Source of the DNA: Paulinella micropora
Taxonomy: Eukaryota; Cercozoa; Imbricatea; Euglyphida
DNA length: 64,000 nucleotides
Direction of reading: 5' to 3'
Assembly (NCBI GenBank): GCA_009731375.1
Contig: BJOX01000135.1
Location: 527,908 to 591,907 of the forward strand
Shown piece after piece: positions 1 through 10,259 of this stretch. How positions within the stretch are numbered: the stretch's first letter is position 1; the number at the start of each line of letters is the position of its first letter. Below the pieces are notes generated by a model that had not been told where the DNA came from, did no database searches, and saw nothing but the letters and a program-made list of their open reading frames with translations. Made by a program: the position numbers and the translations under genes.

Positions 1-4
1 ACAC

Positions 5-90
<86 letters not shown>
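5..90. repeat. (ATT)n microsatellite
   Basis: Uninterrupted ATT trinucleotide array at the window edge. It marks eukaryotic host-type sequence outside the viral elements. Confidence 0.97.
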
Positions 91-261
91 GGGAGTACAT
101 AGGCCATCGGTTTTTTCCATGGGCTGATTGGTATAAAGCTCCTAGAGTAATGTTCTATGCAGTCACTTCCTTTATTCCACCAATTGGTGTGGAGACTTTC
201 CTTATGGAATGGAGGACTGGATGCACATGGCCTTTTGGCTCAGCAATTGGCAGGAGATACA

Positions 262-262
262 C

Positions 263-326
<64 letters not shown>

Positions 327-605
327 AATCTTGTTGTTGTTGTTGTTGTTGTTGTTTGTTGTTTGCTATTGTTTGGAACAATGTTTTTTATTGCATATGC
401 ACATATATACATACATACATGCATGCATGCATGCATACATACATACATACATACATACATTCATACATGCATGCATGCATGCATGCATAAATACATGCAT
501 ACATACATGCATACATACATACATACATGCGTACGTACAAACATGCGAACGTACATACATACAGACATACATACATACATACGTACATACATACATACAT
601 ACATA
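262..605. repeat. Compound microsatellite (ATT)n, (TTG)n, (CATA/CATG)n
   Basis: ATT array to about 325, then TTG units at 331-363, then about 200 bp of CATA/CATG/CGTA tetranucleotides from 402. Long reading frames here (poly-Ile, Tyr, Cys, His-Thr) are repeat artefacts, not genes. Confidence 0.96.
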
Positions 606-1061
606 AATATTTTCAAAAAAATTATCGATAGGCCTGATAAAACAAAATGCCATTTTTGTCATAGTGGGATAATACATTGCCTTTTTGTACCGTATCCGCG
701 CAGGGAAAAGTGGCATTCGTTATATGCATCCACAACTAGGGTAATACCCGCCTGTGGTGCCACCAGCCGGGTTTTGTATTTTTGTGGTCACCGGTGCCAC
801 CAGTGGTTTTGTGGTGGGTGGTGGCACCGGACCCGTCCCACAAGTGCGGGTTTTCTGAAAAATAGTATATAAAAATAACGTTTTCACCATAAAAATTTTT
901 GACCAGCAGGTGCGCGTGCTAAGTACGCATGCTAGCTTGGGCTCGTGGAGTGTGTGTACTCTCACACACGCCACTCACCACAGGAATCTAGGACGTGGCT
1001 ACCCCCCTACCTTGGCTACCTCGACACTGGCTACCCCCCCCCCCCCCCCCCCCCCCCCCCC
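606..1061. other. Intergenic host sequence ending in poly-C
   Basis: No supportable gene. It contains GGTGGCACCGG-rich stretches near 740-835 and CA-rich sequence. It ends in about 28 consecutive C residues that run into the assembly gap, so the left edge of element 1 cannot be placed exactly. Confidence 0.6.
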
Positions 1062-1658
1062 NNNNNNNNNNNNNNNNNNNNNNNNNNNNNNNNNNNNNNN
1101 NNNNNNNNNNNNNNNNNNNNNNNNNNNNNNNNNNNNNNNNNNNNNNNNNNNNNNNNNNNNNNNNNNNNNNNNNNNNNNNNNNNNNNNNNNNNNNNNNNNN
1201 NNNNNNNNNNNNNNNNNNNNNNNNNNNNNNNNNNNNNNNNNNNNNNNNNNNNNNNNNNNNNNNNNNNNNNNNNNNNNNNNNNNNNNNNNNNNNNNNNNNN
1301 NNNNNNNNNNNNNNNNNNNNNNNNNNNNNNNNNNNNNNNNNNNNNNNNNNNNNNNNNNNNNNNNNNNNNNNNNNNNNNNNNNNNNNNNNNNNNNNNNNNN
1401 NNNNNNNNNNNNNNNNNNNNNNNNNNNNNNNNNNNNNNNNNNNNNNNNNNNNNNNNNNNNNNNNNNNNNNNNNNNNNNNNNNNNNNNNNNNNNNNNNNNN
1501 NNNNNNNNNNNNNNNNNNNNNNNNNNNNNNNNNNNNNNNNNNNNNNNNNNNNNNNNNNNNNNNNNNNNNNNNNNNNNNNNNNNNNNNNNNNNNNNNNNNN
1601 NNNNNNNNNNNNNNNNNNNNNNNNNNNNNNNNNNNNNNNNNNNNNNNNNNNNNNNNNN
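1062..1658. other. Assembly gap (597 N)
   Basis: Run of N preceded by poly-C. The outer part of the left terminal repeat of element 1 is presumably hidden here, because the right repeat is about 1264 bp while only about 850 bp is visible on the left. Confidence 0.95.
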
Positions 1659-1671
1659 CCCGGGAAAACGA

Positions 1672-1738
1672 GTGGTTCGAACCTGTCCTTGCCTAGAAAG
1701 TACAGGCTATAGATACTTGGTAGGCGCGTTCGAACCAC
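1672..1738. repeat. Type A hairpin unit (representative)
   Basis: The arms GTGGTTCGAAC and GTTCGAACCAC flank a 45-bp core containing CTAGAAAGTACAGGCTATAG. Similar units recur at 1859 and 1966 and, inverted, at 38238, 38345, 38811 and 38914. The arm GGTTCGAA resembles a Pol III B box, but no tRNA fold was found. Confidence 0.85.
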
Positions 1739-2085
1739 ACATAAGAAGAGGGGGGTGGGGAGCCCACCGGTGACCAGCCAAGTGCACTAGTGGCACACTG
1801 AGTTGGTCACTAGGGTAGTAGGTGGGTGGCCCTTCCCCGCCTCTTTTTTTTTGTGGTGGTGGTTCGAATTTGCCCTTACCTAGAAAGTACAGGCTATAGA
1901 TACCTGGCAGGCACGTTCGAACCACCGATTTTTTTTTATTGGCGGAAAGCTTCCCGGGAAAATGAGTGGTTCGAACCTGTCCTTACCTAGAAAGTACGGG
2001 GTATATATACCTGGTAGGCACGTTTGTGCCACCGATGTTGGCGCGCCTTTCCGTGGTTGGAATCCGGTGCAGGTGGCACCGGAGA

Positions 2086-2163
2086 GTGGTTCGTTTTTGA
2101 CCTTGACCAGAAAGTGTACTCTTATAAGATGACTGGGCGGCGCAGGTGCCAGAAACGAACCAC
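2086..2163. repeat. Type B hairpin unit (representative)
   Basis: The arms GTGGTTCGTTTTTGACC and GAAACGAACCAC flank a core containing AGTGTACTCTTATAAGATG. Similar units lie at 2232-2307 and 2369-2446 and, inverted, at 37987-38063 and 38098-38173. GCC/ACC-rich spacers separate the units. Confidence 0.85.
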
Positions 2164-2563
2164 CGCCGGTGCCGCCGCCGCCGCTGCCACCGCCGCCGCC
2201 GGCGCCACCGCTGCCGCCGGTGGCGGTGGCGGTGGTTCGTTTTTGACCTTGACCAGACAGTGTACTCTTATAAGATGTCGGGTGGCGCAAATCCAAAAAC
2301 GAACCACCGCATTGTGTTTAGAAAGAGTAGGGTGGGCGCCCTTGGCTGCCCGCGCGCTTTTGAATCGGGTGGTTCGTTTTTGACCTTGACAAGCAAGTGT
2401 ATACTATTAGATGAGTGGGGTGGCGCAGGGGTCAAAAGCGAACCACCGCATTGTGTTTAGAAAGAGTAGGGTGGGCGCCCTTGGCTGTTCGCCGGGGTCT
2501 GGCTCTGCACTGATTTTTTCTTCTCTGCTTTATCATTGAAGCGCGGTACAAGTGTGGTCGATA

Positions 2564-2782
2564 ATGCTAGCCGTTTGTCCTACCTGTGGCGCCTGCTTTT
2601 TCGAAGGCCAGCTGTATTGGTCAGGGACAGGGAAAAGAGGCGACCCCAAGGATCTTGCATCGCTCGTCTGCAGGCCCTATGGCGACGGCGCCTGCATCAA
2701 CCCCGCGCGAGACGTCCCCGGCGGAGACACTTGGGCGGAGCGGATGCGCTTCGTTGACAATTTCCTGGACGAGATCTTGTAA
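2564..2782 (+). CDS. Small CxxC zinc-binding-like protein
   Basis: A 72-residue protein, first gene inside the left terminal repeat. The N-terminus carries a CPTCGACF motif, a likely half of a zinc knuckle, with two more Cys (CRPYGDGAC) further on. The ATG at 2564 is preferred over an in-frame GTG at 2552. It is followed by an AT-rich spacer before the fibre gene. Family not recognised. Its position and intact frame suggest a real gene. Confidence 0.55.
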   Translation: MLAVCPTCGACFFEGQLYWSGTGKRGDPKDLASLVCRPYGDGACINPARDVPGGDTWAERMRFVDNFLDEIL

Positions 2783-2835
2783 ACAATTAAAAAAACTTAT
2801 TCTCTTGTTCTCTTAAAGCAGCAAAGTGGGGCAAA

Positions 2836-5800
2836 ATGGAAGTGGCTAGGTCCTACAAACGCCGCCGGCTCGACGGTGCGACCGACGACTTTGTGCTGCC
2901 GGTTGACGGACAGAGCGGCGACGTCCTTGTCTCGGACGGTGACGGGGGCGTGAGATGGGCAACAGGCGGCGTGGCCGCGAACGAGGCGGTAGCCCTCAAC
3001 ACCGCTCACAGACTGACTACGTCCGGGAACCCGCACTTGGTCGATTTAGCCGACCTGATTACCTTGACGCTGGACACCGAAGCCAAGGTTAGCCAGCCGG
3101 CCGGGATGACTTCTAACAGCTCCGCGGGCTTTGTGGCCTCAGCTTCTAGCAATTCCACCCAGGCCTTCAAGGCCTAGCCTTTGACAGCGACTTCTCGACC
3201 TTGTGGGGCACAACCGCTCCCGACAGCTACAGCGGCAGCAACTACACTGGCATGATCGAGACGGTGGTCGATAATCTCACGGTGGTAGGCGCGTGGCTCC
3301 AGCTCGATCTGGGCCAGCACGCTAGACTGACTGCATACCACGTCACGTCCGCGGGCGCCATCACTGCGCCCAGAGACTGGGTAGTCGTTTATAGCGCGGA
3401 CGGCAGCCGGTGGTTCACTTGGGACAGCCAGACGGCCCAGACCTTTGTCGGCGACAGCCTGCGCACGTTCACGCCTGCGGCAGCAGCCGAGTACGCCAGG
3501 TACCTGCGCATAATCTGCACTAAAAACAACAGGGCGGGAGTTTGGTACATGCGGAGCCTGGCCTTCGACTACCAGCTGTACAATGCCGGCTGCATCGAGA
3601 ACACCAGTTATCCGACCAAGGCCTCGCAGCTGGCGCCCAAGGCGTACGTCGACCACCAGGTGACAGGAGCAGTGAAGTTCCCGTCGGTCATGCCTACCCA
3701 AAACGACTGTGTCGTGACCATGGACCCAGACGGCTCGATCTTTGCGGTCAAGGACAGGACGCTCAAGCAGCCATCTTTGGCTCCTAGCGGCAATGGTGCA
3801 TTCGTGCTCATGGACACCGATTTTACAGTCACGACGATCCCGGACACTCTCGTGAGGCTGCCTAACCCCCTGCCCGCCTCGACCGCACAGCTGGTGACGG
3901 TCGATCCAGACGGCGTGCTAGGCCTGAGCGGCCAAGTAAGCTCGTCGACGCTCACGCTGGCAGGGGCTGGCGGCAACAGTACGCTTTCCGCGCCTGCTAC
4001 TGGCTCCGTCGCGCTCAAGCTGCCTGTGGCCCTGCCCAGCGCAGGCACCAAGCAGTTCGTCACGCTCGACAGCGCGGGCCAGTTCGCTACTGGTGCCATT
4101 GGCTTCCAAGGGGGAGACAGTGTAGCAATCGGGACTTTAGCGGGCGACGGACAGCAACCATTTGCCGTCGCAATAGGCACTCAAGCAGGCGCGAGTGGAC
4201 AGGGCCAGTTTGGAACTGCCGTTGGCTACAGGGCGGGATACTCTGGCCAGTCAGATCTCGCCGTCGCGATCGGTGCCTACTCCACGGAGAGCACACAAGG
4301 CAATTCATCAGTCTCTGTCGGTCCCTATGCTAGTACGCTCGGCGTACGGTCGGTTGGGATCGGCAGTACGGCTATCACGGATGCTACCGCCCAGGAATTG
4401 GTCGCAATAGGCTACAGAGCAAAAGCAGCGACATCCCACTCGATTGTACTGAACGCCACGGGCGCTGAATTAGTGTCCGCTAGCACCGATGCTGCTTATA
4501 TCAAGCCGTTGAGGTCGGGCGTCGATTCTACTGCCAGCGAGAAGGCGACACAGTGGAACAGCACGACAGGCGAACTCACCGCCTCGAAATTTACACTCCC
4601 GCTTTCGCTGCCAGGCAGCACGTCACTCGTTTCCCTGACGAGCGCGGGCCAGGTAGGTGCGTCTGCGCTCAAGGTACCGGCGTCACTGCCTGGCAGCACG
4701 TCACTGTTGACACTCGATTCCGGTGGCCAGCTCGCGACAGGGGCTGCTAGCTCGCTGTCACTCAGCGGGGCTGGAGGTACCAGCACGCTTTCCGCTCCCG
4801 CCTCTGGCTCCTCTGCACTCGACAGCCCTGCCGGGCAGCACTTCGCTAGTGACACTCGACTCTGGTGGCCAGCTCGCGACAGGGGCTGCTAGCTCACTGT
4901 CACTCAGCGGGGCGGGCGGCACCAGCAGCCTTTCCGCTCCAGCCTCTGGCTCCTCTGCGCTCAAGCTGCCGACAGCCCTGCCGGGCAGCACTTCGCTAGT
5001 GACACTCGACTCCGGTGGCCAGCTCGCGACAGGCGCTGCTAGCTCGCTATCGCTCAGCGGGGCGGGAGGCACTAGCACCCTTTCCGCTCCGGCGTCCGGC
5101 ACTTCTGCACTCAAGCTGCCAACCGCTCTACCAAGCAGTACTAGCTTGGTGTCGCTGGGCTCCGACGGCGCGCTGCTGTACGGGGACCAGGCTATCTCTC
5201 ATGGTCTGAGCCTTGTAGCCACTTCGTACGTGAAGAAGCCCGACAGCATGACGAGTAACAGCTGGAACGGCCTGGTCGCGAGTGCGTCTACTTCCGGGAA
5301 CGGCAATGCGTACGACGGCTTCAATACGGGATCGAACTTTTCTTGGCAGAGCAACACCAGTACCTACAATGCCACGAGCGGCGCCTACACTTCCAGTTCC
5401 AGCAAGACGTTTTCGGGCGTAGTGTACCCCGGAGAGTGGCTCCAGCTAGATTTTGGCACTGGGGTCGTCCTGCAACAGTACTACCTGCAAGCCCAATCCA
5501 GCGGTCTGGATAAATCGCCAAAGACTTGGCAGGTGGGCACGTCGTTAGACGGCGCTACCTGGACGCTAGCTCGTACACCTTTGTCGACGGCAGTTCCATC
5601 ACTCTCGCGCCGACCGACAACGCTAGGGCCGCCCGGTACGTGACCATCGTGGTTGCTACTATCAAGGCAGGAGGGAGTTCTAGTTGGTGCGGAATCAACC
5701 ACTTTGGCTTCGACTACACATCGTGCCCCGCGATCAAGAACATAGCGGCGCCGCTCACCACCACCGACGCTGCCAACAAGGCCTACGTAGACGGGCACAC

Positions 5801-7544
5801 GCATACGTCACCGCTGACGATCGGCACCTCTACGATCGCGAGCACGGGGACGGTTGCGCTGAGTCTGCCCAGCTCGCTGCCTGCCAGCACTTCGCTGACG
5901 TCGCTGACCTCTGCGGGGCAACTAAGTGCCTCTGCGCTCAAGGTGCCAGTGTCTCTGCCTGGTAGCACTTTGCTGGTGACACTTGATTCTAGTGGCCAGC
6001 TAGCGACAGGGGCTGCTAGCTCGCTGTCACTTAGCGGGGCGGGCGGCACCAGCACGCTCTCCGCTCCGGCTTCTGGTTCTTCTGCACTCCTGCTGCCGAC
6101 CGCGCTGCCGTCCAACACGTCCTTCGTCTCCTTGTCCAGCGGAGGGCAGTTAGCCGCCTCTTCTGTCAGAGTGCCTGCTAGCCTGCCTGGCTCGACGTCT
6201 TTGGTCACGCTGGACTCGGCGGGTCAGCTTGCGGCCAGCTCGTTGTTGCCAGCCTCCATGCCGGCCCAGACTGCCGTTCTGAGCCTGACTTCTGCGGGGC
6301 AGATGGTGACCCAGAGCACTTCCACCACGGTTGTGACTTCTGGTTCGGTGGCGCTGCCGACCTGGACTTCCATGTCGGCCTATACGCCTACCACGGACCC
6401 TAACTGGGTGCTCAGCCACTCTTCCGCGCAAGTAAGCCAGGAGAGCTGGAGAGTTTTCGATGGTGTCGCTGCCAATGGCTGGACTAGCCTCGGCAACTAC
6501 AACTCGGACGGGAGTATCAACACGACCAACAACGCCGTTACCAACGTGGGCGGCAGCAACGTGTACGGCGAGTACTTTACGCTCCAGCACACGCGGCGCC
6601 GGTACAGGATCACGAGCTTCGCGTTGACCAACGGAGTTACTCTTAGTACCTCAACCAAAAGCTTCACGTTGGCGGGGTCGGACAATGGCAGTACCTGGAC
6701 ACTGGTCTGGTCGGGTAACTTCTCTTTTACCACGACGTCACAGACCCTGAACTCGAGCGCGCCCGCTTCGACCGCGTTCTATTACTACCACCGGTTTATT
6801 GTCACTTCGGTACATTCGAGTGCCGCGTCCGTCGTGGGGACCTTTGCGCCCGTCGTTGAGTCCGAGGGTGTGTCGGCCACTGCCACTGGCCTCACGGGCG
6901 TGGATTCGATCGTGTGCGGCAAAAACACGCTGAAGTTGCCGACCGCGCTGCCCTCCGCCGGCACGGATCGCGTGCTCCAAATCAACGACCTCGGCGAGTT
7001 CGAGCTGGGCACCTGGGACCGAGGCCACTGGCTGACGAGCGACACGGCCGTCTCTGTTAATAGTGGAACTGGCAGGAAGATCCCGGTCGATGGCGTAGTG
7101 AGGCTGGCGCCCATATACGGCAACATCACCGTGAGCCCATGCCAACGGCTTCACGACCTGGCAGAACACGGCCGGTATGCCCAGAAAATGGCTGATCACT
7201 GCCTCGTTCAAGTTTATTACTTCGGCAGCGGCTACCAACAACCCGCCGACCAGTGGCGCCTATTACGATGTCTGGGTCGAAAGGAATTCAGTGAGACGCG
7301 CCTCAAGCACCGGCGTACAACAGACAGAAGGCATTTTGAGGTAACAGGGGGCGCCCATGGGCTCTATGGCAACGGGCGGTACACTTCGCTAAGCCTGTCG
7401 GGTATCATGGAAGTGGCAGCGAACGAGTATATTTGGTTCGAAGCTTACGGCGACACACAAGGCGCTGTCACCTGGAAACTTGTTATTGGTGGGACGGCTG
7501 CTTATGAAAGGGGCAGAGTGACCATTACCGAGATTCCGGGCTGA
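2836..7544 (+). pseudogene. Giant fibre/adhesin with discoidin-like, head-repeat and C1q/TNF-like domains, frameshifted
   Basis: One long gene, about 1570 codons, now split over alternating frames. In order: a short N-terminal anchor; a discoidin (F5/8C)-like domain from about 3090 to 3600; YadA-like head repeats with AIG(T/Y) motifs at about 4110-4450; tandem PGSTSLVTLDSGGQLATGA repeats from about 4600 to 5200; a second and a third discoidin-like domain (about 5230-5740 and 6340-6890); and a C-terminal jelly-roll resembling C1q/TNF. Frame breaks: a 5-nt duplication-like insertion at about 3176, an 8-nt deletion in a repeat at about 4820, a shift at about 5565, and a compensating pair at about 7135 and 7345. 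The role is inferred to be host attachment. The breaks are not all homopolymer errors, so real decay is likely. Confidence 0.8.
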
Positions 7545-7580
7545 TTTTTTTTCTTTCGAGTCTGTATTTTTTAATGAAAA

Positions 7581-7858
7581 ATGGACGCTTTGCGACAAGC
7601 ACTAGCCGAGAACGAGAACGAGCTGGCCACGTGCCTAGCCCGCCGCCGGATCCTGGCCGTAGAGCGAGAGAAGTTACAGCTGCAGCGCTCTGTGAAAAGG
7701 TCTGTGGTTGCAGGGAGACACGCCTGCAGATCAAGCAGTTGATCCAGCAAGAAGAGGAGGCGGAGGCGGCCGCCGAGTCTGCCGCCCACGCGGCCGTCGA
7801 GGCCGAAATGGCACTAGAAGAGACGGTCGTAGAGATGCATGACACCATCAATGGCTAG
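7581..7858 (+). pseudogene. Short coiled-coil protein, frameshifted
   Basis: Reading from ATG 7581 gives a charged heptad-like N-terminus beginning MDALRQALAENENE. From about 7690 the coherent frame is the one ending at 7858, rich in Glu and Ala (QQEEEAEAAAESAAH). Together they look like one coiled-coil protein of about 90 residues with one frameshift. Its stop shares a CTAG with the original stop of the convergent ribonucleotide reductase gene. Function unknown. Confidence 0.5.
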
Positions 7859-8832
7859 AAGTCCTGGTCTAGGCCCCATTCCGGCTCCTTGGCCGGCGCC
7901 CGCGCTTACTCGCTTACTCTTTTCTCAAAAAAGTTGGTCTTGCCTACCACGCCTAGCTGCTCCATGAAGGGCAAGGGACACTTGGCCACTCAGTACAGCT
8001 TTTCGCTCAAGCCCAAGTTCTGCAGCAGGCCGTCGGCCACGAACTCAACGTACCGTTCCATCAGCGTCGCGTTCAGGCCTAATAGGGCCACCGGCAGCGA
8101 CTCGCTGATGAACCTCCGCTCGACCTCGACACAGCCAGCGACAATCTGGAAAATGCGCGACATCTGCAGCTTGTTCGACACGTGGTGCTTGTACAAGTGG
8201 CACGCGAACAGGCCGTGCTGTGTCTCGTCCCGCGCAATAAACTCGTTCGAGGTGCACAAGCCCTGCAGCAGGCCCGGGTGCTTTTGTTTCAGCCAAAAGA
8301 TGGAGGCGAAAGAAGAGGCGAACTGGACAAGTTCCACACAAGCGAACGCCACCAGCCGCTCGGCAAACGAAGACCGGGCCGGGCTGAGCCACTGCAGCGC
8401 CCACTTGGCTTTTTGTGCGACGGTCGGGACCTGTGTGAGCGCATTGAACAACTTGTCTTTTTCTTGCTGGTCGCTGATGATCGTGTCGATCAACAGGCTG
8501 TAGGTCCGCGAGTGTTCGGCCTCATTAAAGATCTGGTAAGAATAAAAAAGTCTTGCTTCAGAATATTGCACTTCGGCCAAAAAATTGGCGGCCAGGTTCT
8601 CTTGGATGATGCCGTCCGAGCTAGCAAAGAAGCCCAGCACCATCTTAATAAAATGCTGTTCGTCTGCACTCAGTTTCTTGAAATCGGCATGTTCCCGGCT
8701 CAGATCAAGCTCGTCTGCCGTCCAGAACGAGCGCAGGGAAGCTTCATAGAATGAATACAGGTCCGGACGCCTGATGGGAAAGAGACAAAACCGCGATTCT
8801 TCCGGCACGAGCAGTTTTTCTTCAGTGTCCAT
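7855..8832 (-). pseudogene. Ribonucleotide reductase small subunit (R2) with two in-frame stops
   Basis: Class I R2, which supplies the diiron-tyrosyl radical for dNTP synthesis with R1 (29715-32000). The first 280 codons (8832-7990) hold the diiron ligand helices (FNEAEH, ARDETQH, FACVELV). A TGA then interrupts, yet the same frame continues with the conserved R2 tail: PFMEQ, GKTNFFEKRVSE, a TAA, and a C-terminus ending in LDQDF at 7855. The last residues match the family's R1-binding tail. The two stops therefore look like point mutations. R1 in the same element is uninterrupted. Confidence 0.9.
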
Positions 8833-8949
8833 AATTCGTTCAGCTGCCGGTTGTCCAGCTTCAGCAAGGCCATTTACTCTCTTTTAATACTATAAAGGGA
8901 AAGAGGATATATTTTTTTCTTATCGGTACAACAGAACAAAGAACAAATC

Positions 8950-9297
8950 ATGTTACAAAGACGTAAGACCGAACAACGGCTGATGCCCTCGTCGCAAGAG
9001 TCCATCACCGTAACCTCACACGAGCTCGCACTCGAGCTCAAGCGGACATACAGTGATTTCAGTTGGCAGTCAGTGCCGCAGCTCATTGTTCACGGGGTCA
9101 AGTACCTTGCTCTCTATACTAATCATACTGGCGAGGAGAAGAAGCAGATCCTCATTTCCGTGCTCGTGGACTTGTGTCCTGACGACAACGTGGACAAGCT
9201 GATCCCGCCAGTGGTCGATGTCATCTGGGAGCTCGTGAAGGCCGCCCTCGCTACCAACTGCTGCGAGCTGTGTCCCAAGGTCTGCACGGTCATGTAG
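8950..9297 (+). CDS. Conserved-looking small viral protein, unknown function
   Basis: A 115-residue intact protein transcribed divergently from R2, sharing an AT-rich upstream region (8880-8949). The C-terminal half has the pattern EEKKQIL-V-DL followed by IPPVVDVIWELVKAAL, which resembles a small helical family in several nucleocytoplasmic large DNA viruses (recollection, not a search). A Cys-rich end (CCELCPKVC) follows. It ends tail to tail with the SLATT-like gene, overlapping by a few bases. Confidence 0.6.
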   Translation: MLQRRKTEQRLMPSSQESITVTSHELALELKRTYSDFSWQSVPQLIVHGVKYLALYTNHTGEEKKQILISVLVDLCPDDNVDKLIPPVVDVIWELVKAALATNCCELCPKVCTVM

Positions 9298-9963
9298 GCA
9301 TCGGGATCAAGTGCCTGCCCAGCGTCACGGGCGTGCCCTGGTGAAGCCTGACCGGTTCGCCGCTCGTCACCATCTGTGCGCGCGCTTTGGCCAGCTTCTC
9401 GCGGTCCAGGCGGTGCGCCCACAACACCGGGCCCGGTATAACCTGCTCGTTCGAGCGCACTTTCTCCAGGGCCATGGTAATCTTGACTAGCAGCACGTCC
9501 GCTGCTAATCTAAAGCGTCTCTTCTTGGCCATCTCGATCGAGAGCTCGTTCTTGACCATCTCAAAAAGGATCTCAAAGGAGAAGTGGCGCTCTGCTTTTG
9601 CCCAAAGTTGAAAAACGAGTTGGTCCCCGATATGATAGCTACCAAGATTAAACACGTGATGCTGACCCAATCGTAGCCCGTCCGGCCCGCTCCGCACGCC
9701 TTGAAGCCGAAATTTCCCACGATAATCTAACAGATCGCCGGCACGATAGTGGCCAACAAACCAAACAACAGAAAGCGGTTGTAGTAGTAGTAGCCCGCCG
9801 AGTTGTTGAGGCGCGCGTGCAGGGCACACTCGTCCACCACGTTGGCAAAGTAGGACTCGTGCCTCGAAGACCACTTCTCTTCCTCTCGCTTGACGTCGCT
9901 GTCGTCCGAGTCATGATTATCGCTCGACCGCGCTCGGATAGCCAGGATTTTATCCTCGTCCAT
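9290..9963 (-). pseudogene. SLATT-like two-helix membrane protein, interrupted
   Basis: The N-terminus is acidic, then HESYFANVVDECALHARLN, a Tyr cluster, and a first membrane helix (FLLFGLLATIVPAI). An in-frame TAG at 9727-9729 interrupts. The same frame continues with a second helix (VSITCLILVAIIS), and from about 9600 a frameshift leads into a long charged region (FEMVKNELSIEMAKKRRFR). Topology and motif order match the SLATT-type membrane proteins common in giant viruses. Its start and promoter are duplicated at 10118-10238. Confidence 0.6.
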
Positions 9964-10238
9964 CTTTACTTTTGTGGGTGGGAAACTGCAAGATTTAAAA
10001 AAAATGTGCGACTAGTAGCAGCGCGCGCACACCGACAGCCCCCCCTTGCCGACTTGCACATTGGCTGTAAAAATTTTACTGTGCAAGTCGGCATGCGATC
10101 GCATGGCNNNNNNNNNNGACGTCGCTGTCGTCCGAGTCATGATTATCGCTCGACCGCGCTCGGATAGCCAGGATTTTATCCTCGTCCATCTTTACTTTTG
10201 TGGATGGGAAACTGCAAGATTTAAAAAAATGTGCGACT
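9892..10238. repeat. Near-identical 122-bp direct duplication around a gap and a hairpin
   Basis: Positions 9892-10013 and 10118-10238 are almost identical (one substitution and one A-run difference). They cover the start and upstream region of the SLATT-like gene. Between them lie a 12-bp-stem hairpin, a 12-bp palindrome and a 10-N gap (10108-10117). This is either an assembly join of two alleles or a real insertion with a duplication. Confidence 0.9.
10048..10104. other. Hairpin plus palindrome next to a gap
   Basis: GCCGACTTGCAC (10048-10059) and its exact complement (10081-10092) can form a 12-bp stem around a 21-nt loop, which itself contains the palindromic GTAAAAATTTTAC. A perfect palindrome, ATGCGATCGCAT, follows at 10093-10104. 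It ends at an N gap. It could be an element end, a replication structure or an assembly break at a foldback. Confidence 0.7.
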
Positions 10239-10259
10239 GCTGGGCCGGCGGCCACTCGG

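Larger units (their letters stand above)
1659..2508 (+). repeat. Left terminal inverted repeat of element 1 (visible part)
   Basis: Matches 37900-39163 in inverted orientation. The inner edge is the GGCTCTGC stretch at about 2501-2508, mirrored at about 37900. It contains six imperfect hairpin units. Type A (1672-1738, 1859-1925, 1966-2032) has GTGGTTCGAA arms (the third unit's right arm has decayed). Type B (2086-2163, 2232-2307, 2369-2446) has GTGGTTCG and CGAACCAC arms around a CTTATAAGA-like core. A separate G/C-rich inverted repeat lies at about 1745-1850. Such long ends fit a PLV-type or hairpin-ended linear virus genome. Confidence 0.9.

Noticed and set aside
150-872. Several reading frames over the microsatellites (poly-Ile, Tyr, Thr-Tyr-Ile-His)
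   Set aside because: They are direct translations of ATT, TTG and CATA repeats in several frames; no real protein features.
910-1773. Reading frames spanning the 597-N gap
   Set aside because: Open only because N codons are not stops.
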